Of a stretch of DNA of 64,000 nt, positions 33,414 through 41,941 are shown piece after piece. The stretch spans positions 2,294,001-2,358,000 of the forward strand of contig OY970337.1 in assembly GCA_963717475.1 (NCBI GenBank), in the 5' to 3' direction. The notes under the pieces were generated by a model. It was not told where the DNA came from and did no database searches. It was given only the letters and a program-made list of their open reading frames with translations. Each line of letters begins with the position of its first letter. The first letter of the stretch is position 1. This DNA comes from AC-32 sp963717475 (GTDB lineage Bacteria; Actinomycetota; Thermoleophilia; Gaiellales; Gaiellaceae). Position numbers and translations under genes: made by a program.

Positions 33414-34078
33414 TGGGCCCCGCCTCGAAGCGCGCCCGCGTGATCGTGACCCGGGCGCGCGGTTCCGCGGAACCGCTGGCGCAGCGGCTGGAGGCCCTCG
33501 GCCTGGACGTCGTCCTCTGCCCGCTGATCGAGCTCGAGCCTGCGGGGCCGGACGCGGTCGACGTCGAGGGCTACGACTGGGTGGTCGTCACGAGCCGGCC
33601 CGGCGCGGACGAGCTGGCGCGCCGTCGGCGTGGGGAGCTGCCGCAGGTGGCCGCGATCGGCCCCGGGACCGCCGCGGCGCTGCGCGGGCACGGCATCGAG
33701 CCCGCGCTCGTCCCCGCCGTCTCGACCCAGGAAGGCCTCGTCGCCGAGCTCCCTCGGCCGCCCGGACGCGTGCTCTTCGCGGGCGCCGAGGACGCGCGCT
33801 CCTATCTCGTGGAGGCGCTCGGCGCCGACAAGGTCGTGCTCTACCGCACCCGCCAAGTCGAGCCGCCGGAGCCGCCCGAAGGTGACCTCGTGGTCCTCGC
33901 TTCAGCATCCGCCGCCCGTGCCTACGCGGCGCTTGGTCTGACCATCCCCGCGGTCTCGATCGGCCCGGAGACGACCCGCGAGGCGCGCGCTCACGGCATC
34001 GAGATCCTCGAGGAGGCCGAGACCTACGACCTCGACGGTTTGGTCGCAGCCGTCGACCGGGCAGCCGCGCGCATTTAG
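33413..34078 (+). CDS. hemD: Uroporphyrinogen-III synthase HemD
   Basis: A 221-residue two-lobed enzyme that closes hydroxymethylbilane to uroporphyrinogen III. The family is poorly conserved; the recognisable segments are RVIVTRARGSAEPLAQRLEALG, WVVVTSRPGADEL, VAAIGPGTAAALRGHGIEP, VLFAGAEDARSYLVEAL, VVLYRTRQV, and VSIGPETTREARAHGI. Position after hemC supports it. The ATG sits directly after a G-quadruplex-like repeat, which could affect its expression. Confidence 0.88.
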   Translation: MGPASKRARVIVTRARGSAEPLAQRLEALGLDVVLCPLIELEPAGPDAVDVEGYDWVVVTSRPGADELARRRRGELPQVAAIGPGTAAALRGHGIEPALVPAVSTQEGLVAELPRPPGRVLFAGAEDARSYLVEALGADKVVLYRTRQVEPPEPPEGDLVVLASASAARAYAALGLTIPAVSIGPETTREARAHGIEILEEAETYDLDGLVAAVDRAAARI

Positions 34079-34090
34079 CATCCGCGCGCC

Positions 34091-34897
34091 GTGTTCATAA
34101 CGTTCCTTTCCGACTTCGGGCTGCAGGACGACTTCGTCGGCACCTGCCACGGAGTGATGAAGCGGATCGCACCCGACGCCGAGATCATCGACATCACGCA
34201 CGGGATCCCGCCGCAGCACGTCCTGCAGGGCGCGCTCGTCCTCGCCAACACGCTCCCGTACATGCCCGAGGGCGTCCACCTCGCGGTCGTCGACCCCGGC
34301 GTCGGCGGCCAGCGCCGCCCGCTCGCGCTCGTGACGGGAGACGGCCGCCTGCTCGTCGGCCCCGACAACGGCCTCTTGATCCCGGCGGCCGAGCGCACGG
34401 GCGGGATCGCGGCCGCGCACGAGATCGCGAACCCCGACTACGCGCTCGACAGCGTCTCGCGCACGTTCCATGGCCGCGATCTGTTCTCGCCGGCCGCCGC
34501 CCATCTCGCGCGCGGCGTCCCGATCGACGAGCTCGGCCCGCCCATCGATCCGCAGGCGCTCCTCCGCCTGGACGTGCCTGACGCCGAGATCGGCCAGAAC
34601 CGCATCCGTGCCTGCGTTCTCTACGTCGACCACTTCGGGAACATGCAGCTCAATCTCACGCGTGACGACCTCGAGCAGGCGGGCGTGCTGCCGGGCGTCA
34701 CCGTCGAGCTCGAGCTCGCCCTCGAGCGCTACTACGCGATCGCTGCGCGCACATTCGCCGACGCCCGCGGGGGCGACATCATCCTCTACGAGGACGCCTA
34801 CCGAAACATCGCGATCGCGATCAACGGCGGCAGCGCGTCCGACCTCTTCGGCGTCGGTCCCGGACAGGAAGTGCGGATCCACCTGAGGATGCCGTGA
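34091..34897 (+). CDS. SAM hydroxide adenosyltransferase (DUF62 family)
   Basis: A 268-residue member of the SAM-dependent fluorinase/chlorinase-like family, whose common bacterial members hydrolyse S-adenosylmethionine to adenosine and methionine. Motifs: FLSDFGLQDDFVGTCHGVMKRI, DITHGIPPQ, VDPGVGGQRRPLAL, VGPDNGLL, TFHGRDLFSPAAAHLA, and VDHFGNMQLNLT. The start is GTG. It overlaps the following methyltransferase gene by 4 bases. Confidence 0.88.
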   Translation: MFITFLSDFGLQDDFVGTCHGVMKRIAPDAEIIDITHGIPPQHVLQGALVLANTLPYMPEGVHLAVVDPGVGGQRRPLALVTGDGRLLVGPDNGLLIPAAERTGGIAAAHEIANPDYALDSVSRTFHGRDLFSPAAAHLARGVPIDELGPPIDPQALLRLDVPDAEIGQNRIRACVLYVDHFGNMQLNLTRDDLEQAGVLPGVTVELELALERYYAIAARTFADARGGDIILYEDAYRNIAIAINGGSASDLFGVGPGQEVRIHLRMP

Positions 34898-35529
34898 GCG
34901 ACCTCGAGCAGAGCCTCGGCCGGCGGTTCGCTCGGCTCACGACGAACCTCGTCGTCGCGCGGCCTGCGCTCTGGCGGCTGTTCCGCCCGCTGACCCGCAT
35001 GCAGTTCGACCGGTTGGCTCCGCAGTGGACTTCGATGCGCTCCACCGAGGCCTTCGCTGCCCTCGAGCTCGCGTTGGACGCGCTGCCGGCCGAGCCGCCG
35101 CACGTGCTCGACCTGGGCACGGGGACCGGGCTCGCCGCGTTCGCGGTCGCACGTCGTTTCCCGGGCGCCTCGGTCGTCGGCAGCGACATCGCCGAGGAGA
35201 TGCTCGTGCAGGCGCGTGAGGCAACGCCGCCGGAGCTCGCGGATCGCGTCCGCTTCGAGGCCGCCGACGCCGCCCGGCTGCCGTTCCCGTCCGGCTCGTT
35301 CGACCTCGTCGTGCTCGCGAACATGATCCCGTTCTTCGACGAGCTCGAACGCGTGGTCGCGCCGGGCGGGCACGTGCTCTTCTCGTTCTCGGGAGGGCCG
35401 CAGACACCGATCTGGGTGCCGCCCGAGCGCCTCCGGGACGAGCTCGGCCGCCGCGGATTTACGGACTTTGCGGACTTCACGGCCGACCCGGCCACCGCGT
35501 TCCTTGCCCGCCGCGGGGAGGGGGCGTAA
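34894..35529 (+). CDS. Class I SAM-dependent methyltransferase
   Basis: A 211-residue methyltransferase with the Rossmann signature VLDLGTGTGLAAFAVARRFPG (motif I), the acidic end of strand 2 in GSDIAEEM, and FDLVVLANMIPFFDELERVVAPGG (motifs IV to VI). The substrate is unknown. It is coupled to the SAM hydrolase through GTGA, an interesting pairing of two SAM-consuming enzymes. A terminator follows. Confidence 0.88.
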   Translation: MSDLEQSLGRRFARLTTNLVVARPALWRLFRPLTRMQFDRLAPQWTSMRSTEAFAALELALDALPAEPPHVLDLGTGTGLAAFAVARRFPGASVVGSDIAEEMLVQAREATPPELADRVRFEAADAARLPFPSGSFDLVVLANMIPFFDELERVVAPGGHVLFSFSGGPQTPIWVPPERLRDELGRRGFTDFADFTADPATAFLARRGEGA

Positions 35530-35540
35530 CCTCCCGGACC

Positions 35541-35586
35541 AAAGGACGTTCGCGGCGCGGCAACACCGGCCCGGACGTCCTTTCTT
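35541..35586 (+). terminator. Rho-independent-type terminator after the methyltransferase gene
   Basis: The arms AAAGGACGT (35541-35549) and ACGTCCTTT (35575-35583) pair perfectly and are followed by CTTC. The loop holds a further GC-rich hairpin. It separates the operon from tRNA-Phe. Confidence 0.65.
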
Positions 35587-35600
35587 CGCGCGGCCGCGGC

Positions 35601-35606
35601 TACACT
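35601..35606 (+). promoter_or_regulatory. -10 element TACACT of tRNA-Phe
   Basis: The hexamer ends 10 bases before the mature tRNA 5' end, the distance expected for a short tRNA leader. Confidence 0.5.
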
Positions 35607-35616
35607 GCCGTCCCGC

Positions 35617-35689
35617 GGCGAGGTAGCTCAGTTGGTAGAGCACACGGCTGAAAACCGTGGTGTCGCCGGTTCGATTCCGGCCCTCGCCA
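35617..35689 (+). tRNA. tRNA-Phe (GAA)
   Basis: A complete cloverleaf of 73 bases: acceptor GGCGAGG/CCTCGCC, D arm GCTC-AGTTGGTA-GAGC, anticodon stem CACGG/CCGTG with loop CTGAAAA (anticodon GAA), variable loop GTGTC, T arm GCCGG-TTCGATT-CCGGC, discriminator A. The 3' CCA is not encoded. Confidence 0.97.
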
Positions 35690-35836
35690 TGTTTTCCCGC
35701 CTCGCCCGCTTCGCTTTCCGCTCGTCTCTGGCAGCGAGCCGGCTTCGCCGGCTCGCGCCTTCCTGACGGACAGCCGTACTCGGCCGCGCCCGCCTTGTCG
35801 GTCGCGGCGGCGAACTGTGCGGTTTAGGGTCGCCTG
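35690..35836. other. Intergenic stretch with a 10-bp hairpin
   Basis: Between tRNA-Phe and the flavoprotein gene I see no coding frame with good codon use. It holds a perfect 10-bp stem GCGAGCCGGC (35734-35743) and GCCGGCTCGC (35747-35756) around a TTC loop. There is no T-tract, so it is more like a REP-type palindrome than a terminator. Confidence 0.5.
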
Positions 35837-36994
35837 ATGCGGTCGAAGGTTCTGGTTCTCGGTGCGGGCTTCGGCGGGCTCGAGCTCGCGACGGTGCTTT
35901 CTGCCGAGCTCGGCGAGGACGCCGGCGTCACGCTCATCGATTCGAACGACGCATTCGTCTTCGGGTACTCGAAGCTCGATGTCATGTTCGGCCGCACGAC
36001 GCCCGACGCGGTCAGGCTGCATTACGCGGACTTCGCGAAGCCCGGCATCCGCTTTCTCGCCGAGCGGGTGACGGCGATCGAACCGGAAGCCCGCCGCGTT
36101 ACGACCGACCAGGGAGTGCACGAGGGCGACTCGCTGGTGATCGCGCTCGGCGCCGACTACGACTTCGGCGCGACCCCCGGCCTCCGCGGCGGCATCGACG
36201 AGTTCTACTCGGTGCGGGGAGCCGAGTACCTGCGGAACGTGGTTGCGAGCTTCTCGGCGGGTCGCGCCGTGGTCGGCGTCTGCGGTGCGCCGTTCAAGTG
36301 TCCGCCCGCGCCGAGCGAGGCGGCGCTCCTGCTTCACGACCACCTCGCCGGGCGCGGCGTCCGTGACTCCTGCGAGATCCGGCTGGTCATGCCGTTCTCG
36401 AAGCCGATCCCGCCTTCGCCCGACGCTTCGGAGGCGCTGCTCGAAGCGTTCGGCGAGCGCGGCGTCGAGTTCGTCCCCGGGAAGCGCATCGCGTCGCTCG
36501 ACCACGACCGCAACGTCGCTCTGTGTGACGACGGCTCTGAGGAGCCCTTCGACCTGTTTCTCGGCGTGCCGAAGCACCGCGCCCCGGACGTCGTCCAGGA
36601 CAGCGGCATGACGGTGGACGGCTACATCCCGGTGGACGGGCGCACGCTCGCCACCTCGTATCCGGGTGTCTACGCGGTAGGCGACGTGGCCACCGTCGGC
36701 GTCCCGAAGGCGGGCGTCTTCTCGGAGCGGCAGGCGCGCGTCGTCGCCGAATCGCTGCTCGAGCAGCGGCGAGGCGGAGCGCCGCCCGAGCCGTACGACG
36801 GGCGAGGGTCGTGCTACATCGAGTTCGGGGCCGGCCGCGTCGGCCGGGTCGACGTCGAGTTCTTCTCGGGCCCGAGCCCGGTCGGGTCGCTCAGGGAGCC
36901 GTCGTCCGAGCTCGTCGCCGAGAAGCAGGAGTTCGGCTCGAGCCGCCGCGCGCGATGGTTCGGGCCCGCTCAGCCGGTCTCGTCGACGGCGTAG
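35837..36994 (+). CDS. FAD-dependent oxidoreductase, sulfide:quinone reductase-like
   Basis: A 385-residue two-dinucleotide-binding flavoprotein. FAD site: VLVLGAGFGGLELATVLS. A second motif is GVCGAPFKCPPAPSEAALLLHDHL, where the Cys lies at a position used by sulfide:quinone reductases. The C-terminal FAD motif is YPGVYAVGDVATVGVPKAGVFSERQARVVAESL. Only some of the three catalytic Cys of true SQR are visible, so it may act on another substrate. It ends convergent to, and overlapping, the PPOX gene. Confidence 0.82.
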   Translation: MRSKVLVLGAGFGGLELATVLSAELGEDAGVTLIDSNDAFVFGYSKLDVMFGRTTPDAVRLHYADFAKPGIRFLAERVTAIEPEARRVTTDQGVHEGDSLVIALGADYDFGATPGLRGGIDEFYSVRGAEYLRNVVASFSAGRAVVGVCGAPFKCPPAPSEAALLLHDHLAGRGVRDSCEIRLVMPFSKPIPPSPDASEALLEAFGERGVEFVPGKRIASLDHDRNVALCDDGSEEPFDLFLGVPKHRAPDVVQDSGMTVDGYIPVDGRTLATSYPGVYAVGDVATVGVPKAGVFSERQARVVAESLLEQRRGGAPPEPYDGRGSCYIEFGAGRVGRVDVEFFSGPSPVGSLREPSSELVAEKQEFGSSRRARWFGPAQPVSSTA

Positions 36995-37368
36995 ACCTTC
37001 TCCGGCTCGAGGGTGACGACGATCCGCGTGGCGTCCGGCGGGTCGTACTTCCGCAGGTCCGCGTCGTACTTCGCTCCGATGCGGGCGGCGAAGGCGTAGT
37101 CGTCGTCCGGCTCCACCCTGGCCCGGCCTCTCAGCTCCAGGTAGCGGTACGGGTTCGCGAGGTCGACGATTGCCAGGCTGCACTCTTGCCGCGCGCGCAG
37201 GTTGTGCGTCTTCGCGCGCTTCGAGTTGAACGAGAGGCGAACCTCGCCGTCCTCGAGCAGGAACCAGACGACCGTCAGCTGCGGGAGACGGCCATCGTCA
37301 AGCGTTGCGAAGACACCGACGTCCGCCTCGAGCAGGTCGCGGTGCGACTCGGGGACGTCGAGCGCCAC
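36970..37368 (-). CDS. Pyridoxamine 5'-phosphate oxidase-family (PPOX class) flavoprotein
   Basis: A 132-residue split-barrel protein: GVFATLDDGRLPQLTVVWFLLEDGEVRLSFNSKRAKTHNLRARQECSLAIVDLANPYRYLELRGRA is the usual FMN or F420 binding core. In Actinobacteria many such proteins are F420-dependent reductases; this one could use FMN, F420 or heme. The GTG shares its first base with the last base of the TAG stop of the receiver gene (TAGTG), so the two are coupled. Confidence 0.85.
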   Translation of the reverse strand: MALDVPESHRDLLEADVGVFATLDDGRLPQLTVVWFLLEDGEVRLSFNSKRAKTHNLRARQECSLAIVDLANPYRYLELRGRARVEPDDDYAFAARIGAKYDADLRKYDPPDATRIVVTLEPEKVYAVDETG

Positions 37369-37769
37369 TAGGACCTGACGCGCGCTGCGCCGATTCGCTC
37401 GATCAGGACGCCGACGAGCTCGTTCTTGAGCAGCACTTCGTCGGCGCCCGCCTCGCGCACTGCGGCGTGCAGCGCGGGCGCATCGTCACCGGTGAGCGCT
37501 ATCAGGCACACGTTCGGGTGGTCGCGCCGGAGCCGCGCGGCGGTCGAGACGCCGTCGAGCAGCGGCATGTGCAGGTCGAGGACGACGGCGTCGGGATCCA
37601 GCTCCTCGGCGAGCTCGAGCGCCTCCAACCCGTCCGCCGCCGAGCCCACGACGGACAGCTCCGGCTGCCGATCTATCAGGTCTCGGAGGGAATCGCGAAA
37701 GGGGCGATCGTCGTCCGCGATCAGGACGCGGATCCCCCGGTCGGCGGCTTCCCGGAGCGCTTCCGTCAT
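37368..37769 (-). CDS. Stand-alone response regulator receiver domain protein
   Basis: A 133-residue receiver with IRVLIADDDRPFRDSLRDLI, the phospho-acceptor Asp in VVLDLHMPLLDG, the Thr in IALTGDD and a Lys in EVLLKNELV. No output domain is attached and no kinase is adjacent. It may relay phosphate or act by protein contacts. It is coupled to the PPOX protein gene by a stop/start overlap. The ATG at 37769 is divergent from arginase. Confidence 0.85.
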   Translation of the reverse strand: MTEALREAADRGIRVLIADDDRPFRDSLRDLIDRQPELSVVGSAADGLEALELAEELDPDAVVLDLHMPLLDGVSTAARLRRDHPNVCLIALTGDDAPALHAAVREAGADEVLLKNELVGVLIERIGAARVRS

Positions 37770-37793
37770 CAGCTCAAGGCTAGCCTTGCCCCG

Positions 37794-38702
37794 GTGACCG
37801 TGCAACGTAACGCGGGGGTCGCGATCATCGGCGCTGCGCTCGATCTCGGTTCTGGGCGCCGAGGCGTCGACATGGGGCCCTCGGCGATCCGCTACGCGGG
37901 GCTCGACGCGCGCATCGCGGGCCTCGGGCGCCGCTGCGAGGACTGGGGAAACGTCACGACCGCGGTCGCCGAGGCGAGCTCTGTCGGTGACGAGCGCATG
38001 CGCTTCCTGCCGCAGATCAAGGAGACGTGCGAGCGCGTGGCCGACCTCGTCGTGCGCGCCGTCGGCGAGGATTTGCTCCCGCTCGTGCTGGGCGGCGACC
38101 ACTCCGTCGCGATCGGGACGCTCGGCGGCCTCGCGCGCGCTTCCGGCCCGGGCGGTGTGCTCTGGCTCGATGCGCACGGCGACCTCAACCGGCCGGGGAC
38201 CTCGCCGACCGGCAACGTCCACGGGATGCCGCTTGCGGCCGCGCTCGGCCTCGCGGGGCCCGACTTCGACAGCCCTGCGTTCCGGCTGCCCGCGGTCGAG
38301 TCGTCGCGGCTGGCACTGGTCGGCGTCCGTTCGCTCGACGCGGCCGAGCGCGAGTTGCTCGGGGAGCTCGATGCCCAGGTGTACACGATGAGCGACATCG
38401 ACCGGCTCACTGTCGAGCGGGTGATGCACGAGGCGCTCGAGCACGTCGCCGGGGACGGGTTCGTCCACGTGAGCCTCGATCTCGACGTGCTCGACCCCGA
38501 GGTTGCTCCCGGCGTGGGCACTCCCGTCCGCGGTGGGCTCTCGTACCGAGAGGCGCACCTCGCGATGGAGCTGGTGTCCGAGTCGGGAGTCGTCGGCTCG
38601 CTCGAGGTGGTCGAGGTCAACCCGATCCTCGACCGCGAGAACGAGACTGCGAAGCTGGCCGTCGAGCTGGTCGCGAGCGCGCTCGGCGCGCGAATCCTCT
38701 AG
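37794..38702 (+). CDS. rocF: Arginase-type ureohydrolase
   Basis: A 302-residue Mn-dependent hydrolase. The arginase pattern GRRGVDMGPSAIRYAGL is followed by the metal sites GGDHSVAIGT, WLDAHGDLN and SLDLDVLDPEVAPGVGTPVRGG. This order and the length match bacterial arginase (arginine to ornithine and urea) better than agmatinase. The GTG at 37794 gives VTVQRNAGVAIIGAALDLG as the first strand. No other arginine catabolic gene is adjacent. Confidence 0.88.
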   Translation: MTVQRNAGVAIIGAALDLGSGRRGVDMGPSAIRYAGLDARIAGLGRRCEDWGNVTTAVAEASSVGDERMRFLPQIKETCERVADLVVRAVGEDLLPLVLGGDHSVAIGTLGGLARASGPGGVLWLDAHGDLNRPGTSPTGNVHGMPLAAALGLAGPDFDSPAFRLPAVESSRLALVGVRSLDAAERELLGELDAQVYTMSDIDRLTVERVMHEALEHVAGDGFVHVSLDLDVLDPEVAPGVGTPVRGGLSYREAHLAMELVSESGVVGSLEVVEVNPILDRENETAKLAVELVASALGARIL

Positions 38703-39472
38703 AGCAGAAACCGCTCGAGGGCAGCGGCCGTCTCCTCGAACGCGTCCCAGTAGACGATGTGCCCGCCCGGGACGGCGACGACCTCGAGCCCGTCGCCCAG
38801 CTCGCGCTCGTACTGCTCGAGCTGCTCCTCGCGGACTAGCCCGAACTGGGAAGCGTGGACGAGCAAGGCCGGCGTCGGGAGGACGGTCGGCGGAGGCGGC
38901 TCCGTGCAAAGCTCGCCGTAGGCGGTGACGACCGCCGCCCGGCAGTAGCGGTAGCGCAGCCGGGCGTCCGCAGAGAGCTCGAGGTGCTCTCGCATCTCCT
39001 CCTGCAGCGCCTCCCGCGGAGTGGGAGCACCGGTCGCGAGACGCCTGTCGATCGCCTCGTCCACCGTCTCGAAGGACTCGTCCAACGCCGCGTCCTCGGC
39101 GAAGTCGAGGCCGACGTGCGGGAGGATGTCGATTGCCGGGTCGAGAAGCGCGGCGCGCGCGACCTGCTCGGGCGCCCGCACGCACAGCTCGAGGACGAGC
39201 CGGGCGCCGAAGCTGTGGCCGACCCAGTCGGCGCTGTCCACGCCCGCCGCCGAGACGGTCTCGAGGACGTCGTCCACGTGGGTCGCGATGTTCCACGGCG
39301 GGTCCCAGCCCGAGCGGCCGTGGCCGCGCAGGTCCGGGGCGAGCACCCGGAAGTGTTGCGCGAGCCGCTCCTCGGCCAGCCGGCGGTAGCGCCTGCCGTG
39401 CGCGGAGACTCCGTGCAGGCAGACGAGCGGCGGAGCTTCGCGGTCGCCCCATTCGTGCAGGTGGAGCAGCAT
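38699..39472 (-). CDS. Alpha/beta-fold hydrolase
   Basis: A 257-residue hydrolase: oxyanion segment LVCLHGVSAHG, DLRGHGRSGW, nucleophile elbow VGHSFGARLVLEL, and catalytic His in VPGGHIVYWD. The acceptor substrate is unknown. The reading frame runs on upstream without a stop into EtfA, but this fusion is an artefact of a one-base insertion there: in the repaired frame EtfA stops in TGATG, overlapping this ATG. So it is a separate, coupled gene. It overlaps arginase by 4 bases at the 3' ends. Confidence 0.85.
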   Translation of the reverse strand: MLLHLHEWGDREAPPLVCLHGVSAHGRRYRRLAEERLAQHFRVLAPDLRGHGRSGWDPPWNIATHVDDVLETVSAAGVDSADWVGHSFGARLVLELCVRAPEQVARAALLDPAIDILPHVGLDFAEDAALDESFETVDEAIDRRLATGAPTPREALQEEMREHLELSADARLRYRYCRAAVVTAYGELCTEPPPPTVLPTPALLVHASQFGLVREEQLEQYERELGDGLEVVAVPGGHIVYWDAFEETAAALERFLL

Positions 39473-41248
39473 CAGCCCGAGTCGGCGAAGGCTTGGGCGA
39501 AGGCGGGCAGGCGTCTCGCGCCAGTCGCCGGCGACCGCGACGTCCGCGGTGCCTGTGACCGGCTCGGCTGAGCTCTTGAAGACGAGGATCACGGCAGCCT
39601 TGACCGAGGCCGCGGCGTGCTCGAAGTCGCCCTCCGTCTCGACGGCGACATAGAGGCGCGGCGCAACAGCCCGGCCGAGGAGCCCGATCTGCCGGCTCGG
39701 CGGCACGAGTCCTGCCTCGGCCGCTCCGCGGTCGCCGCCTACGGCCGCGTCGAGAAGCGCCGCCGCCTCGCGGAGCTCTCCCATCGCCTCGCCCACGCCC
39801 CGGCCTGCCGCGATCACCGTGTCGGCTTCGTCGAGGTCGAACGCCCGCTCGTCCGAGTGGTGCTCGACGAGGCGTGATCGCCCCGCTGCCAGGCCGTCGA
39901 GGTCGATTCTCCGAACCGAGCCGTTCAGCGTGTTGCGCGGCTCCAGCGGTTCGAACATGCGAGGGCGGACAGTCGCGAGCTGCGGCGTCGTCGCGCCCAT
40001 GATCACCGAGACGATGTTTCCGCCGTACGCGGGCTTGGTCTGGATCAGGCGACCGGCGCGGTCGATCCCGAGGCCGACGCAGTCGCCGGTCATGCCGAGC
40101 TCGAGCGCGCCCGCCGCGCGTGGCCCGTAGTCGCGCCCCCGGCTCGTGGCGGGGATCAGGAGCACGTGCGGCCGCTCGCGCCGGAGAACCTGCTCGAGCG
40201 CGCTCGCCCAGACGACCGGCTCGTACTCCGCGAGCGCCGGGTCGTCCGCGACGACGATCTCCTCGGCGCCGCGCTGCGCGAGCTCGTCGGCGACGTTCGA
40301 GACGTCGTGGCCGAGGACGAGCGCGACGTTCTTGCCGCCCAGCTTGCCCGCGAGCTCGCGACCCTTCGCGATCAGCTCGAGCGAAACGCGCGCCGCCCGG
40401 CCGTCAACGGTCTCGACCACCGACCAACAGTCGTACGCGGCACCGGGTTGCTCGCCGAGGCGTTCGGGCTTGTCCCAGGGCGTTTCGGGCGCGGGCCGCT
40501 CGTCGAGGAGCTGCCGCACGCGCACGGCTGCTTCGGCGGGGTCGGTGAAGAGCTCGCGCGTCCGTTCGGGAGACACATCGCGCACGGCGAGGACCCGCGT
40601 CGGCGATCCCGGCTGGCCGAAGCGCTTGTCGCCCGGGTGCGCGTCGTCGACGAGGTCGGCCGCGGTCCAGACCGCGATCTCGCCGCCCTCGGCCGGCTCG
40701 ACGTCGAGCTCGGCGTCCTCCGGCGGAGCCATGACGGAGCAGACGGCCGGGAGCTCGAGCTCGTAGAGCTCCTCGCCCTCGTCGCCGAGCCGCCGGGCGC
40801 GCAGCTTGTCGCCCGCCGCCTCGAGCGCGGTCACGTTCGTCGCCTGCCCCCAGCCGAGGAAGGCGGCGACCTCCGGGGGCACCTGCCAGGTCTCCGAGTC
40901 GAGCGTCTTCTTGCCGCAGAGGACCAGGTCGGCGCCTTCCTTCTGGATGGCCATCGCCAGGGTCCGCGAGGTGCCGAGCGTGTCGGCGACGGCGAACAGC
41001 CGGTCCGAGAGATGGATGCAGCGGTCGGCGCCGAGCGCAAGGCAGACCCGCAGGGCTTCCTCGGCCTGGGGCGGCCCCATGGTCATCGCGACGACCTCAC
41101 CGCCGAGCCGCGCCGCCCAGGCCACCGCGTAGGCGTCGAACGTGTTCAACAGCAGCGGCACGCCCTCGCGCTTGAGCGACTTCGTCTCCTCGTCGAACTC
41201 GATCGCGTCTGCGCGCGGAACCTGCTTGATGAGGCAGACGATCTTCAC
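39472..41248 (-). CDS. Electron transfer flavoprotein, beta-alpha fusion (EtfBA), single frame break near the 3' end
   Basis: One frame encodes EtfB (about residues 1-250: VKIVCLIKQVPRADAIEFDE, ALGADRCIHLSD, LVLCGKKTLDSETWQVPPEVAAFL) followed by EtfA (WSVVETVDGRAARVSLELIAKGRELA, LIPATSRGRDYGPRAAGALELGMTGDCVGL, TVRPRMFEPL). The EtfA FAD domain is present as SRQIGLLGRAVAPRLYVAV but the usual GxxGxxQH segment reads ETEGDFEH. The linker (RPAPETPWDKPERLGEQPGA) has no stop or obvious start, so the fusion looks native. Removing one base near 39511 restores the end LPAFAQAFADSG and a TGA at 39472-39474. A TAGTCT -10 lies 7 bases before the GTG. It passes electrons from acyl-CoA dehydrogenases to quinone. 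Confidence 0.85.
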
Positions 41249-41255
41249 GCGCGCG

Positions 41256-41261
41256 AGACTA
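41256..41261 (-). promoter_or_regulatory. -10 element TAGTCT of the EtfBA gene
   Basis: The hexamer ends 7 bases before the GTG at 41248 on the minus strand, consistent with a leaderless transcript. Confidence 0.4.
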
Positions 41262-41268
41262 CCTGGCC

Positions 41269-41937
41269 GTGCTCGGCGTGCTCTACGACATCCACGGGAA
41301 CCTGCCCGCGCTCGAGGCGGTGCTCGCGGACGCGGGCGAAGTGGGCGTCGACCGCTGGCTCCTCGGCGGCGACTACGGCACTCCGAGCCCGTGGCCGCTG
41401 GAGACGCTGGCCCGGCTGAAGGAGCTCGAGCCGGCGACGTGGATCCGCGGCAACGGGGAGCGCTGGCTGCGTGAGCCACCCGCTGACCGGCCGGAGGTGA
41501 TGCAGTCCTACGAGCTCTTCACCGGCGGCCTGCCGGAGGACGTCGTCGAGTGGCTCTACAACCTTCCAGCGCAGGCCGAGCTCGACGGCGTGCTCTACGT
41601 CCACGGCTCGCCGCTCTCGGATGTCGAGAGCTTCGCGCCCGACCCCGAGGAAGACGAGGAGCGGATGCTCGCTGGAGTGCGCGACCGCCTGATCGTCTTC
41701 GGCCACAGCCATCAGCAGTTCCGGCGGCCTGGCCCGGACGGCACGGATCTCCTGAACCCGGGCTCGGTCGGGATGCCGCTCGACGGCGACAGCCGCGCGG
41801 CCTGGGCGACGTTCGACGGGGACTTCACCTTCCGTCGCACCGAGTACGACACGCAGAAAGCCGCGGACGCCTATCGCGCGATGGGCGGCGACTTCGGCGA
41901 CATGGCAGCCGCCCGGATCGAGCGCGGCTCGGACTAG
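41269..41937 (+). CDS. Calcineurin-like metallophosphoesterase
   Basis: A 222-residue phosphoesterase. The two-metal site is complete: YDIHGN, GGDYG, RGNGE, LYVHGSP and FGHSHQQF. The size and order match the YfcE/MJ0936-type group of cytoplasmic phosphodiesterases. The substrate is unknown. The GTG start lies 20 bases from the divergent EtfBA start. Confidence 0.88.
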   Translation: MLGVLYDIHGNLPALEAVLADAGEVGVDRWLLGGDYGTPSPWPLETLARLKELEPATWIRGNGERWLREPPADRPEVMQSYELFTGGLPEDVVEWLYNLPAQAELDGVLYVHGSPLSDVESFAPDPEEDEERMLAGVRDRLIVFGHSHQQFRRPGPDGTDLLNPGSVGMPLDGDSRAAWATFDGDFTFRRTEYDTQKAADAYRAMGGDFGDMAAARIERGSD

Positions 41938-41941
41938 CCGG

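Noticed and set aside
35600..37183. Long minus-strand open frame covering tRNA-Phe and the flavoprotein gene
   Set aside because: Its start is the antisense translation of tRNA-Phe (PESNRRHHGFQPCALPTEL), a well-known spurious protein pattern, and the rest is a GC-driven shadow of the real gene.
38699..41479. Single 926-codon frame joining EtfB, EtfA and an alpha/beta hydrolase
   Set aside because: The EtfA-hydrolase join disappears when one inserted base near 39511 is removed: EtfA then ends LPAFAQAFADSG and stops in TGATG at the hydrolase start.
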